A stretch of DNA of 26,206 nucleotides, taken from the IMG/VR virus record IMGVR_UViG_3300008954_000239, positions 1 through 26,206 of that record; one strand, written 5' to 3'. Made by a program: the position numbers and the translations under genes. The notes below the pieces were generated by a model. It was not told where the DNA came from, searched no databases, and saw only the letters and a program-made list of their open reading frames with translations. Positions 1 through 8,992 of this stretch are shown here, in pieces; position 1 is the first letter of the stretch, and the number at the start of each line of letters is the position of its first letter. This stretch comes from a virus.

Positions 1-245
1 ATGACAACTTCTTTACTACTCCAAGTGACTGTGAGTTTTGCTGTTAAGTTGTAATATGTTGCATCGTTTGATGTTGCCATAATGCGGAGTTCGTCACCGT
101 CAACAAGTGTTCCTGTTTGGATTCCGTCAAACCCTTTTTGGATTGTTTTCCACGCCGCACCTGTTGATGTTCCTGCATTTGCATCATTTCCGTTTTCACC
201 GTCAACATAATAAATGTTTACACTTGCACCATTATATTCGCTCAT
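1..245 (-). CDS. Beta-helix virion protein, N-terminal fragment (runs off left edge)
   Basis: The reading frame starts with ATG at 245-243 and stays open to position 1, giving about 81 residues without a stop, so the gene is cut by the window edge. Near the N-terminus the protein reads YYVDGENGNDANAGTS and then AAWKTIQKG. This resembles the opening of DUF1565/pectate-lyase-like parallel beta-helix proteins (YV-x-GNDxNxGT then W-x-TIQ), which are common in phage fibres and tailspikes. The start codon overlaps the stop of the upstream fibre gene (TAATG arrangement), so the two are probably translationally coupled. A receptor-binding or glycan-modifying virion protein is the likely role. Without the C-terminal part no enzymatic activity can be claimed. 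Confidence 0.75.
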   Translation of the reverse strand, partial: MSEYNGASVNIYYVDGENGNDANAGTSTGAAWKTIQKGFDGIQTGTLVDGDELRIMATSNDATYYNLTAKLTVTWSSKEVV

Positions 246-2215
246 TATCCAGTTCTCCTAATCTTCACTGATAAAATACAATTTGTCAAAGTAGTAACAG
301 AATCAACTTCAAATTCCATAATATTACCTGCATCAAATGTTGTCTTTGTCCAGTTTACAGAAGTGTCTTGATTTTTGGTTGAACTTGATATTGAAGGTAA
401 TCCAGAACCAGCAACACTTGCGGTGGTTGTCCAGTTTGCATAGGTACACCAGTTTACATCAAATTGAATACTACCGCTATCGGATGATGTGACCGTCCAT
501 TCTGTAACTTCACAGTCATATGGAATTACACGATGTCCTTTCTTTCCTGTTGTTATTACATCAAGTCCGTTGTCGATTGCAATTCCAATCACTTCTTCGT
601 TTTGTCCTGCCCAATATCCACCAATGGTTGCACCTGCGGCGGACACACCTTTTGCTCCTACCAAACTTGTAAACTCAGCAGTAAATCCAGTAACCAATGT
701 TCCTGCTGAAATTCCAGACTTAACATGAATGTTATCTGTAGAGATTCCTTTAGCGGTTATTCCGCTATTTGCTACTACCTGATTAAAATCACCAGTGTTT
801 CCTTTTATTATATTTCCACCTGCTGAAACTCCAAACCCACCAGAAATTCTCACCTCGTCTGACGCACCAACATTGAGTCCCATTTGTCCGGCACTTATTA
901 CTGTTGCTGATGCAATTAACCCAAGGAAAGGCCTAGCAAGATGAGAAAGTGTAAGACCATTAGCAGATATACCACCATGTGCTACAATGTTATTAAAATC
1001 ACCAGTGTATCCTTCAATAGCACCATCTTGTGCAGAAAGTCCTTTGGTTAATACTACATCTGTGAATTCTCCAGTGTTACCTATAACAAGTCCTGTAGAT
1101 TTAACTCTTGCAAACGAACCAGACTGTCCAGAAATTCCACCAATAACTTGTGATACGACTATCTCGGAACTTCCCATCGAAATTCCACCACTTGCTTCTA
1201 TTGCAGGTCGATTTCGACCTGCGGGTTTTATTGTTAAAATTGGGTCTAGAGTATTTTCCAGAACTCCAGCAGTGCCAGTAATGGTAACTTGACCAAACAT
1301 TTCTATATCACCAGTAATGTCTGGGTTTGTTAATGTGACACCAACTGCAACATCAACACCGAGAATTGCACCATCAGCAATTTTTGAAGATGTAATTGCA
1401 TTGTCTGCAATGTGTGCTGTTGTGATTCCGCCCGTAGCAACTGTTATATCTTGATAGTGAAAACCATTCCGTGTCCACATTGTTCCTGTTAAACCAGCAT
1501 CAGCAGTTATTGCGATACCTGTAATGTCTGCTTCACTTACTTTATCCCAATCAATACTTTTATCTGGTCTATTTCCACCTTTTGTTTCTTTGTTTGCAAT
1601 ATAAGTTGTATTCTTATAAGAAACTGTATCTCCTTTTGCGTATACAATATAATTAGAAGTTCCACTTTCAAATACTCTATATGCTCCCTTGTGTGATGGT
1701 TCAGTTGTTGGGGAAATGGTCGGTGTAGTAGATGTTTCTTTTTCTTTAAATGCATTACCATATAAATTTGGTAATAAATTAATTGCATTACTTGTTGTGA
1801 TTATAGTTCCGAGTGCAGTATTTCCTGTCAAACCATCTGGAGTTGTAAATACTCCAGATATTCCAGTAGTAGTTGGGATATCATCACCCACAAATCCTCC
1901 ATCACCCCAATGTGCAAGAATCCAATTTAATGTATTAATATCCCATTGATATCCAAACTCTCCAACTAACCAATCCCAAGCATATCCCACATATAATGGA
2001 AATCCTAATCTTCTCCAATCTAAAGATTCCAGTGGTTCTTCTTCGTGTACTTGAACGACATAAGGAACACCTGTATCGATAAACCATAAAAACCAATCAA
2101 GATGCCATTGACCTATCGGTGCATCTACTGGGATAGGAGCAGGCAAATTAGCAAGAATAGAATCTAATAATTTATTAGGTTCACCTGGCTGTAAATTGGA
2201 AATTCCGTTTGTCAT
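245..2215 (-). CDS. Tail-fibre-like virion protein with repeats and a carbohydrate-binding-like module
   Basis: A 656-residue protein. The first ~110 residues are Trp/Tyr-rich and of a type I do not recognise. Around residues 188-226 a segment (YAKGDTVSYKNTTYIA ... DWDKV) has the Y-GD-V-Y-x-Y-A...W spacing of small CBM5/12-like carbohydrate-binding folds. Residues ~230-550 carry degenerate repeats built on G(I/V)SAxG and TG(D/E)F with beta-strand-like spacers, typical of trimeric fibre shafts. The last ~100 residues (SGSIQFDVNW ... MEFEVDS ... ILSVKIRR) look like the beta-sandwich tip seen at the C-terminus of many marine phage fibres. An AGGAA ribosome site precedes the ATG. It sits downstream of the baseplate spike genes and is probably part of the host-recognition apparatus. 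Exact fibre type is inferred. Confidence 0.8.
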   Translation of the reverse strand: MTNGISNLQPGEPNKLLDSILANLPAPIPVDAPIGQWHLDWFLWFIDTGVPYVVQVHEEEPLESLDWRRLGFPLYVGYAWDWLVGEFGYQWDINTLNWILAHWGDGGFVGDDIPTTTGISGVFTTPDGLTGNTALGTIITTSNAINLLPNLYGNAFKEKETSTTPTISPTTEPSHKGAYRVFESGTSNYIVYAKGDTVSYKNTTYIANKETKGGNRPDKSIDWDKVSEADITGIAITADAGLTGTMWTRNGFHYQDITVATGGITTAHIADNAITSSKIADGAILGVDVAVGVTLTNPDITGDIEMFGQVTITGTAGVLENTLDPILTIKPAGRNRPAIEASGGISMGSSEIVVSQVIGGISGQSGSFARVKSTGLVIGNTGEFTDVVLTKGLSAQDGAIEGYTGDFNNIVAHGGISANGLTLSHLARPFLGLIASATVISAGQMGLNVGASDEVRISGGFGVSAGGNIIKGNTGDFNQVVANSGITAKGISTDNIHVKSGISAGTLVTGFTAEFTSLVGAKGVSAAGATIGGYWAGQNEEVIGIAIDNGLDVITTGKKGHRVIPYDCEVTEWTVTSSDSGSIQFDVNWCTYANWTTTASVAGSGLPSISSSTKNQDTSVNWTKTTFDAGNIMEFEVDSVTTLTNCILSVKIRRTG

Positions 2216-2233
2216 ATATTATTTCCTGTTATT

Positions 2234-3820
2234 CTATACATTTGGATTTAATAATTTTATATTTAGTTTACCATATATTGTCTGTGCAATAATATACCCC
2301 GACGCTCTCCATCCAATTGTTTTATTGTCGCTGCCAGGTTTCCATGGGTCTACGAGTAATGACTTTGCAGTTTCTTCTTTATCACCATATTCAAAAACAT
2401 TCCAAATACTCCTGCTACGATTGTTTGGGTCAAGTAACCACTTACTTCCAAATACACTTGGATTTATCACAGTATGTGGCGCTAGATTATACCACCACCA
2501 TGACTTATGGTTTGTTGACCACACCAATGGTTTTACTATTGAAGTATAAGAAACATCTTTCAAACCCTGTGGCCAACCTGCACCTTGAGCGAATGCTAAA
2601 TCCTCTGCGGTGTCAGAAGAAAGAGGTAACATTTCATTATGCATTACACTCTCGTCCTTGTCCGAGTCGGTAATATTTGACACACCGTTTTCATCAACTT
2701 GAATAATTTTTTCGACAATTGACAAGTTCTGAATCCATTGTATCCATGCTCCATCTTCTGGGGAATTAAAATGAACATTTTCATCCCACATTGGTTCTCC
2801 CATTGGTATATAATCCCAACCTTCTTCAATAACTTTCTCCTTCCAGAATTTACCACCAACTAAATCTTCATATACAGGTCTACCCTTCACCTTTTCTATC
2901 TCTTCTGGTTTATCAATTTGACTGTTTCCTAGAAGTTCAGCAGCCTTTGTACTTTTAATTCCTTGTGCTTTTTTTTCTTCAATTTTTGATTTTTTACTTT
3001 GTTCTACTGCTTTTTTTTCTGTTTCGCTTAAAGTAGGTCCTACTTTTTCTGCAAGTGCTTTTGGTAGTGCAGATACTACATCTGGTTTTCCAATCATACC
3101 AGTTAATAATTTATTCACATAGCAGTTACTATCCGTTGTTACCATTTTTGCAATACCCATTTTCTGAAGCGTATCCTTTGCATCAGAAAATGCATTATTA
3201 TCTAAATTAATTTGACCTAGAATATCATCACCAAAAGTTAAAATTCCTGCACCTATTACAGACATTGCAGTTACATCAAAATCAAATGCATCACCACCTG
3301 TGGAAACTGCTTCCGTTAACATATTTTTAAGATTACTTAATTGACCCCCGATATTATCTAATAATGCACCACCATTTTCAAAACTTGAAAACATATCTCC
3401 GAATCCACCTGCTCCAAGACCAAGTTCTTGTTTTGCTCCTTCTAATGCTGTTCCAATTCCCAATCGTTCTGAAAAATCTGACAGACTTCCTACACCACTC
3501 AACATATCCATATGTCCTCTAAATTCAGAAAGTGTTCCTAATATTCCTGAGGCGCCTCCATCATTAAAACCAAGAGAGTCTTGAAGACCTTCAAGCATTT
3601 CAACGACACCACCATCTAAACCTCCACCAGCAAGCAGTGATGATATTGACTCTCCTATTCCTCCTGCTCCACTCAACATATCACCCACTCCTCCTAGTGC
3701 ATCACCAAAAGGATTTTGGAATGCATCACCACTCATCACAGCATCAACTATTAACTTCTGAAAATCTGGAAGTTCTGGAACTTTTAAACTATCACAATCG
3801 TTTGGTAATTCAAATGGCAT
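2234..3820 (-). CDS. Unassigned virion/baseplate-associated protein
   Basis: A 528-residue protein I cannot assign to a T4 gene. The N-terminal half (about residues 35-215) is rich in Gly, Ala, Leu and Met, with alternating short helices such as GDMLSGAGG and LLAGGGLDGG, resembling flexible or membrane-active tail-tip segments. A charged Lys/Glu-rich stretch follows (about 265-310). The C-terminal ~200 residues are Trp-rich (WDYIPMGEPMW, WIQWIQN, KSWWWYN), suggesting a compact beta domain. ATG is preceded by AGGAG at good distance. It lies directly between the PAAR spike tip and the fibre gene in the same transcript, so a role at the spike or lower baseplate is inferred from position only. 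Confidence 0.72.
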   Translation of the reverse strand: MPFELPNDCDSLKVPELPDFQKLIVDAVMSGDAFQNPFGDALGGVGDMLSGAGGIGESISSLLAGGGLDGGVVEMLEGLQDSLGFNDGGASGILGTLSEFRGHMDMLSGVGSLSDFSERLGIGTALEGAKQELGLGAGGFGDMFSSFENGGALLDNIGGQLSNLKNMLTEAVSTGGDAFDFDVTAMSVIGAGILTFGDDILGQINLDNNAFSDAKDTLQKMGIAKMVTTDSNCYVNKLLTGMIGKPDVVSALPKALAEKVGPTLSETEKKAVEQSKKSKIEEKKAQGIKSTKAAELLGNSQIDKPEEIEKVKGRPVYEDLVGGKFWKEKVIEEGWDYIPMGEPMWDENVHFNSPEDGAWIQWIQNLSIVEKIIQVDENGVSNITDSDKDESVMHNEMLPLSSDTAEDLAFAQGAGWPQGLKDVSYTSIVKPLVWSTNHKSWWWYNLAPHTVINPSVFGSKWLLDPNNRSRSIWNVFEYGDKEETAKSLLVDPWKPGSDNKTIGWRASGYIIAQTIYGKLNIKLLNPNV

Positions 3821-3829
3821 TATATACTC

Positions 3830-4138
3830 CTATTTATTCGCGGAAACATTACTAGACCCCGTTGCTACTTGTCCACACCCTGAATATGGGTCGCCAACTC
3901 TTGCAACTCCTAATCCGTTTGCAATAACATTTGAAGATGCAACTACAATTGGTCTGGTATGAGGACAACAAGATGACCCACAGGGAATTGTATGAGTCGT
4001 ATTTAAATCTGTATCTCTGTGTACACCTATACCATTAATAATAACATTGGACGAACATGCCTGTGTCGTTGTTGTTGATGCACATCCATGATTCGTTGAT
4101 ACTGTATCTCTTGATTGTCCTCTTGCTACTGCTGGCAT
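3830..4138 (-). CDS. gp5.4: PAAR-like spike tip protein (T4 gp5.4-like)
   Basis: A 102-residue protein of the size and composition of PAAR-repeat proteins, which cap the membrane-piercing spike of contractile tails and type VI secretion systems. It is rich in Gly, Ser, Cys and His, with two similar halves that each contain a SSNVI-(I/A)NG-(I/L)GV segment (NVIINGIGVHR and NVIANGLGVARVGD), the hallmark of this fold. Clustered Cys and His (CGSSCCPHTRP, HGC) could bind a metal ion at the tip, as known for PAAR proteins. AGGAGGT precedes the ATG. The gene lies just downstream of the gp5 spike gene, its binding partner. Confidence 0.88.
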   Translation of the reverse strand: MPAVARGQSRDTVSTNHGCASTTTTQACSSNVIINGIGVHRDTDLNTTHTIPCGSSCCPHTRPIVVASSNVIANGLGVARVGDPYSGCGQVATGSSNVSANK

Positions 4139-4145
4139 AATATTA

Positions 4146-5237
4146 TTAACCTCCTGCTGGATTTAATTTAAGTTGTCCCGTTGTTGGTTTTGCTTGTATA
4201 GTAATATTTGATTCTAATGAATTTATATTAATAGCATCTTTTGCTTCCACCTCAATACCAGACTCACTTCGTAAAACAATAGACCCCATTGCATCCACAA
4301 TATAATCTCCAATAACATTTGCTTCCATATTACCAGTAACATGTGCATATAAATTTTGACCGATAAATGCGTTTGCATCTCCATCGACTTGAACTTCTGC
4401 ATCTCCCCTTACGAGAATTGTTATATTACTTGGTGATTTTTCTGTACCATCTGAATCCAGTTCACCATCAGGTCCTGTTGCACCTACTATTAAATTTACA
4501 TTACCAGTAACATGAACAAATTCATCATTCATTACTAGTTTATAATTATCCCAAACTATCTTTTCCACTTTAGTTCCAGTTGGATGAATCTCTTCAAAAG
4601 TTCCAGATTTATGATATGTGTGTAATCTTTCCTTTGTTGCTGTATCATCAATCTCTATAACATGACCACTCTCGCTTCGATGAACATGATTCTTTGGATA
4701 CCTTGCGGCGTATGGAGTTTCTGGTTCATTCCATTTTTCTGTACCGTTTGCAATCGGTATTTCTGTTTGTGTCATTTCCTTTTTATCTTCAACAATTGTT
4801 TCTTCTGTTTTATCACCTCTTGCAAGTCTATTTGTATCTTGTTCTTTGATGACTGAAGTATGATTAATAGATTTTATTGTTGGATAGCCAAGAGTTGGGT
4901 CATTAAATCCAACATCTTTCGGTTCATCTTGTGGAATACCTGCAAAACTTCCTAGCATAACTGGTTGTTGTGCATCCAGTCCATCTCTAAAGAAACCAAA
5001 GACATGTGAGCCTCGAAGCAAACCTGTTGGTGATGTACCTATACCACTAATTGCGGCACTTGTAATTGGTTGCATTGGAGATGCCCAAGGTAAAGATTCT
5101 ATAGGTACTAGATTTCTATCGGAACTATGGAATCCAAAAACACGAACTCTACATCTACCAACCTTTAACGGGTCATTGATATCTTCAACAACTCCGTGCC
5201 ACCAAATAAAATTATTTACTCCCATAAATTCTTGCAT
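4146..5237 (-). CDS. gp5: Baseplate central spike, gp5-like without lysozyme domain
   Basis: A 363-residue spike protein. Residues ~7-100 form the N-terminal OB-fold of the T4 gp5/VgrG family (WWHGVVEDINDPLKVGRCRV, later HVFGFFRDG and QQPVMLGSF). From ~235 to the end come beta-helix repeats with the V-x-G-x(5) spacing of the gp5 needle (VTGNVNLIV, VDGDANAFIG, VTGNMEANVIG). T4 gp5 has a T4-lysozyme domain between these parts. Here the ~100-160 region is a short polar linker (KEQDTNRLARGD, EETIVEDKKEM) and nothing lysozyme-like is present, so peptidoglycan cutting must come from another protein if it is needed. It lies between the gp27-like hub and PAAR genes and is preceded by CAGGA before ATG. 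Confidence 0.93.
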   Translation of the reverse strand: MQEFMGVNNFIWWHGVVEDINDPLKVGRCRVRVFGFHSSDRNLVPIESLPWASPMQPITSAAISGIGTSPTGLLRGSHVFGFFRDGLDAQQPVMLGSFAGIPQDEPKDVGFNDPTLGYPTIKSINHTSVIKEQDTNRLARGDKTEETIVEDKKEMTQTEIPIANGTEKWNEPETPYAARYPKNHVHRSESGHVIEIDDTATKERLHTYHKSGTFEEIHPTGTKVEKIVWDNYKLVMNDEFVHVTGNVNLIVGATGPDGELDSDGTEKSPSNITILVRGDAEVQVDGDANAFIGQNLYAHVTGNMEANVIGDYIVDAMGSIVLRSESGIEVEAKDAININSLESNITIQAKPTTGQLKLNPAGG

Positions 5238-5241
5238 AATA

Positions 5242-6642
5242 TTATCCTGTAGGGGTTGGGTAAAAATTTCTTGATAATTCTAAGTTCATTACATAATCCT
5301 GTTTTGTTATAAAATGTCTGACAGAAGTAACCAAATACTTTCCACTAATATATTTATCATTAAAATCTTCATCTTCTCTGAGTGGTTTAGACGATGGATA
5401 TGATAATGATACAACTTTACCAATTCTCATTTTAGAATTACCAGGAATATCACTTAATATAATTTTATTTGTTTCAAATTGCTGTTCTAATGATTCTCTA
5501 TATAAAACCCAATCTTTATAATTATCATTATCAAAATTAAATCCAGATTCATTAACATCATCCAACAAAACATTTCCTATATTTCCCGTAGATGTGGGAT
5601 AATAATGTATTAATGTGCCAATTCTTTTTTCTGGGGACATAACAGATTCAGAAAGAACAGGATACATCTTATCTTCTGGGTTGGAGATTTCTTTAGTCAA
5701 CTCATCAAAATGTTCAAAATAGTTGTACGATTTAGATATATATTGTTTTGTTAATATATCATAAGTATAAATTGATGATGCATACATTCCATCTTTCGTT
5801 TCAGATAATTTATCCGATGTACTTTCAAAATGTATTTTTTCTGGCTGTACTGCAAGTTCTTTAGTATTTCTAGCAGTTTCATTTTGTATATTTTTGAGTT
5901 TATATTCATAATTCTCAAAAATTGGACCTTGAATTAAATTCATAAGGGTATCAAGTCTATATCCATCAAAATCTTGATAAAAAACATAACTACAATCGGT
6001 AGGATTGAATGCGTTCCTTGCTCTACGAAGCAACCACTTAATACATAAAAATGGAGATTTGGTAGGAAGAACAAATGTATAATTTCCTTCTGTTGGACAC
6101 CTACCCATCACTAATGATTCGCCTACATCTAATTTAAAATGCTTATCAAAAACTTCAAATATCATATCCGAAATAGGCATATCTATTAATGAATAATTAC
6201 ATTTATTATGAATGTCTATAAATGCATCATCTGATATAAAGTGTAATTTATAAGATTGAACTTTTCCATTGGTGTCTACAATTCTATCTGATATTTTATA
6301 AATTTTAAAAATCTTTTCTATACTAACTTTTTCACCCATATCACCACCAGTAGAAAGTCCGATGATTATATTTTCTTGTCCAATTATAGGACCACCCTCT
6401 AACCAATTTTGTGAATCTCCCACCAACAAAACTCCAGAAAGATATGGTGAAAACACATCTTCAAATAATTCTAAACCCCTATATTGATTTGTCAAATCAA
6501 TAAAATTATCTTCCTCTTTACTGTGAGATGGTGGATATATTTTAATAGAATCAAGTTTAAATGCATTTTTCTTATTGACTCTTTCTTCGCTAATTCCATA
6601 CCACTCATTGGTTGGTTTAAATATATTCCATCCTGGAGTCAT
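5242..6642 (-). CDS. gp27: Baseplate hub protein, gp27-like
   Basis: A 466-residue protein whose position directly upstream of gp5 and whose overall pattern match the hub that holds the gp5 trimer. The N-terminal ~90 residues (IDLTNQYRGLELFEDVFSPY, then LSGVLLVGDS and ENIIIGLSTGG) and the C-terminal ~60 residues (MRIGKVVSLSYPSS, YISGKYLVTSVRHF, YVMNLELSRNFYP) resemble the beta-barrel segments of gp27/gpD-type hubs. The centre contains a cysteine pair and a long polar loop region. It is longer than T4 gp27 (391 residues). The ATG overlaps the last codon of gp53 (ATGA type). The fold assignment rests on motif style and gene order rather than strong identity. Confidence 0.78.
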   Translation of the reverse strand: MTPGWNIFKPTNEWYGISEERVNKKNAFKLDSIKIYPPSHSKEEDNFIDLTNQYRGLELFEDVFSPYLSGVLLVGDSQNWLEGGPIIGQENIIIGLSTGGDMGEKVSIEKIFKIYKISDRIVDTNGKVQSYKLHFISDDAFIDIHNKCNYSLIDMPISDMIFEVFDKHFKLDVGESLVMGRCPTEGNYTFVLPTKSPFLCIKWLLRRARNAFNPTDCSYVFYQDFDGYRLDTLMNLIQGPIFENYEYKLKNIQNETARNTKELAVQPEKIHFESTSDKLSETKDGMYASSIYTYDILTKQYISKSYNYFEHFDELTKEISNPEDKMYPVLSESVMSPEKRIGTLIHYYPTSTGNIGNVLLDDVNESGFNFDNDNYKDWVLYRESLEQQFETNKIILSDIPGNSKMRIGKVVSLSYPSSKPLREDEDFNDKYISGKYLVTSVRHFITKQDYVMNLELSRNFYPTPTG

Positions 6643-7592
6643 GTTATCAAACCTTTAACATCTAATAATTTTTTCAATTCTTTAATGGCAATACTTACAT
6701 AAGTTGGGTCTAGTAATTCAATTTCTTTTTTCTCATCGTTTAATCTATATTCATAATCACGATTTGTTAATACATTATTGTTGACTTGACTTCCACCTAC
6801 TCCCATGTACTTACCAATTAAAGTATCCTCAAATGTAACGGCACTAGTTGCAAATGAACCTTCTGTTCCACCCGAACCAAAACTTACTCCTGTTGCACCT
6901 AATGCTATCTGACCTGTTTGTTCAGAAGAACCCAAAGGATTTAATTGTATATAATCTCCAGATGAGCCAGGTTCTTGTCTTTCAAAGTGATGAACTGCAT
7001 CTGTTGATAGCGTGAACCTTTTTATTTTTCCTATTACTGCTTGCCCAGTAGAACCGACACCAACAACAAACTCATCTTCCGCCCATGTTTCTGGAATTGT
7101 ATTATAAATTTCTAATCTACAATTTTGTGTATCCCAACTTGAAACTCTTGCTCTTTCTTCACTAACTTGATAAATTCCATATGCATCCCAACCTCCAGAA
7201 CTTGATGCTACTGTTTGGTCTTTATGAAAATTTATTGTGTTTGGATGACCAGTTCCCGAATAGTCTGCTATAAACAAACTATATCCCGGATACTTATTTT
7301 CAATATAATTATCAATCGCTAAATTATCTAATGGCCAATCTTTATATGGATTTACTGTATTATTAAATAATAAAATTAACCAATGTAATTCTGAATTATT
7401 ATATAACTTATCTGCTATAATTTCTGGGGTTTCTCCATTTTTAATACGATAAGTTATAAAGTGGTCTTTATCCTTTTTAGATAGAGGGTCAAATCCTATT
7501 CGTTTCAATATATTGACAGCAAGTTTTTTTCTTAGAATGCCATCATTATTTTTATAAATGTAATCTACTAATGGAAAGTGTGAAAAATACAT
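6639..7592 (-). CDS. gp53: Baseplate wedge protein gp53, enlarged
   Basis: Residues 1-105 carry the gp53 signature: an N-terminal F-P-V-DY start, then YRIKNGETPEIIADKLYNN, ELHWLILLFNN and NPYKDWPL, with the same order as T4 gp53 (tyrosine-rich strand, LysM-like helix pair, W-LLL-N-PY-W). Residues ~277-310 (YEYRLNDEKKEIELLDP and IAIKELKKLL) match the family's C-terminal helix. T4 gp53 has 196 residues; the extra length is a Gly/Ser-rich beta insertion at ~110-265, an unusual enlargement that may face outward on the wedge. gp53 helps join wedges around the hub. A strong AAGGAGGAG site precedes ATG, 14 nt after gp48. Confidence 0.9.
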   Translation of the reverse strand: MYFSHFPLVDYIYKNNDGILRKKLAVNILKRIGFDPLSKKDKDHFITYRIKNGETPEIIADKLYNNSELHWLILLFNNTVNPYKDWPLDNLAIDNYIENKYPGYSLFIADYSGTGHPNTINFHKDQTVASSSGGWDAYGIYQVSEERARVSSWDTQNCRLEIYNTIPETWAEDEFVVGVGSTGQAVIGKIKRFTLSTDAVHHFERQEPGSSGDYIQLNPLGSSEQTGQIALGATGVSFGSGGTEGSFATSAVTFEDTLIGKYMGVGGSQVNNNVLTNRDYEYRLNDEKKEIELLDPTYVSIAIKELKKLLDVKGLIT

Positions 7593-7606
7593 TAATAAAC
7601 TCCTCC

Positions 7607-8953
7607 TTAATAACCGTCTATAATTCTATCTTGATGCAATAGTTCTACTTCTTGGAAAGAAAGAGTCATATTGATATGAGTCGGTGCGCCATTCTCAAAC
7701 ATTGAAACTTGTCCCGAACCAGTATAGTCCACATTAACTTCTTGTAACACACAAGGAAGTATTCTATTTAACCATTTATTTGGTGATACACTTCCATCAG
7801 GTGTAACCTGATAATATTCCAATTGGAATTCAGCAGGCATATGATAAAAATATCCACCAAGTTGTAATCTAGGATATGCGTGTTTTCTTAATGTTTTTAT
7901 AATATTATCTACCGATATAGATTCTTCATAATTACGAGGTGTGAATTCAAAAGCAAATTCAAACTTTCTCATTTCTGGTGATACAAACAAAGTTTCTCTT
8001 CTTGGATTTACTACTCTTCCAGTCCATGCCGCATATGCTCTTTTTAAATTAGTTTCAGCACCAATAATATCCGCTACTGCATCTGCCATACCTGCACCTT
8101 TTCGAAGAATTGTTCCTTCGAATGCTTTCATATCTAGATTTGCCATACCTTGAATGTCACCGATTGTAGAAAAATCTGGAGAATCATATGTGTTCATACC
8201 TGCTACATTTAATTTTTGAGGAAGGTATAGTGCAATAGTTTCTTGCATAGGAAAATCTTCTTTTTTTACTCTTCTTGTTTGCATAGAACCGGCACGACTT
8301 CCTTTCAATTCTTGCTTGAATCTCCATGAATCCCTGTGATGGGCATCTGAGTCCTCTTGAATACCTTTCTGCCCCTCTGCCCATTGAATTTGCTTTTCTA
8401 AAGTCAGGGTCTGTTTAATCTTATCTTTATTATTATCAGTATGTGTTGATATATTCGCTGTCCATTTACCTGTAGAATTTTCAGAAAATTCGATTGATTG
8501 GTTATCGTCTAGAAAATCCCCGTTCGATAGTGCCTCATTTTCGAATGCTGATATCGCATTGTTCCTGGCAGATTCGGATTGCATTGCATTAATTTCATCC
8601 AATCTATCTCTTGTCCACTCCAATTTCTGAAGTTTTTTCTCTGCGGTTATAAAAGATTCACTATGACCTTGATATATTTTAATAAAAAGAAAATTTTCTA
8701 CATCGTCTGTACCCAAATTAAGCGGATAATATAAATGTTTGGATTTCCCAGTTTCCATTTTATTCCAAATACTTCCAGAAATATCCTGTCTTTGAAGTTT
8801 TTCTCCAAAATTAGGATTAGTTCCTATACTGGACACCAATGGTCTTGTATTTTGGTCAGAAGAACTTCTTTGGTCATTTATACCTGTGTTTATAGAATCC
8901 AAATCCCTATTCAGTTGTTGTCTTCTTAATCTTTCTGCCTTACTTTCAAACAT
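7607..8953 (-). CDS. gp48: Baseplate tail-tube cap gp48-like
   Basis: A 448-residue protein. The C-terminal half (about 250-448) has the tube-cap pattern: MRKFEFAFEFTPRNYEES, then IIKTLRKHAYPRL, then YHMPAEFQLEYY and, at the end, INMTLSFQEVELLHQDRI. The MTLSFQE-LL ending is typical of gp48 and of LysM-less cap proteins in T4-like phages. The N-terminal half is a variable, charged, coiled-coil-prone extension. T4 gp48 has 364 residues. The cap sits on the hub and starts tube polymerisation together with gp54. It is the first gene of the minus-strand baseplate operon, 33 bp from the divergent gp4; AAGGAAAAAAGG precedes ATG. Confidence 0.85.
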   Translation of the reverse strand: MFESKAERLRRQQLNRDLDSINTGINDQRSSSDQNTRPLVSSIGTNPNFGEKLQRQDISGSIWNKMETGKSKHLYYPLNLGTDDVENFLFIKIYQGHSESFITAEKKLQKLEWTRDRLDEINAMQSESARNNAISAFENEALSNGDFLDDNQSIEFSENSTGKWTANISTHTDNNKDKIKQTLTLEKQIQWAEGQKGIQEDSDAHHRDSWRFKQELKGSRAGSMQTRRVKKEDFPMQETIALYLPQKLNVAGMNTYDSPDFSTIGDIQGMANLDMKAFEGTILRKGAGMADAVADIIGAETNLKRAYAAWTGRVVNPRRETLFVSPEMRKFEFAFEFTPRNYEESISVDNIIKTLRKHAYPRLQLGGYFYHMPAEFQLEYYQVTPDGSVSPNKWLNRILPCVLQEVNVDYTGSGQVSMFENGAPTHINMTLSFQEVELLHQDRIIDGY

Positions 8954-8992
8954 AGTACCTTTTTTCCTTTTATTTTAACTACATATATGTAT

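Noticed and set aside
8954-8992. T4 late promoters (TATAAATA) in the gp48/gp4 divergent gap
   Set aside because: No TATAAATA is present on either strand in this gap; the closest AT-rich strings are too far from consensus to call.
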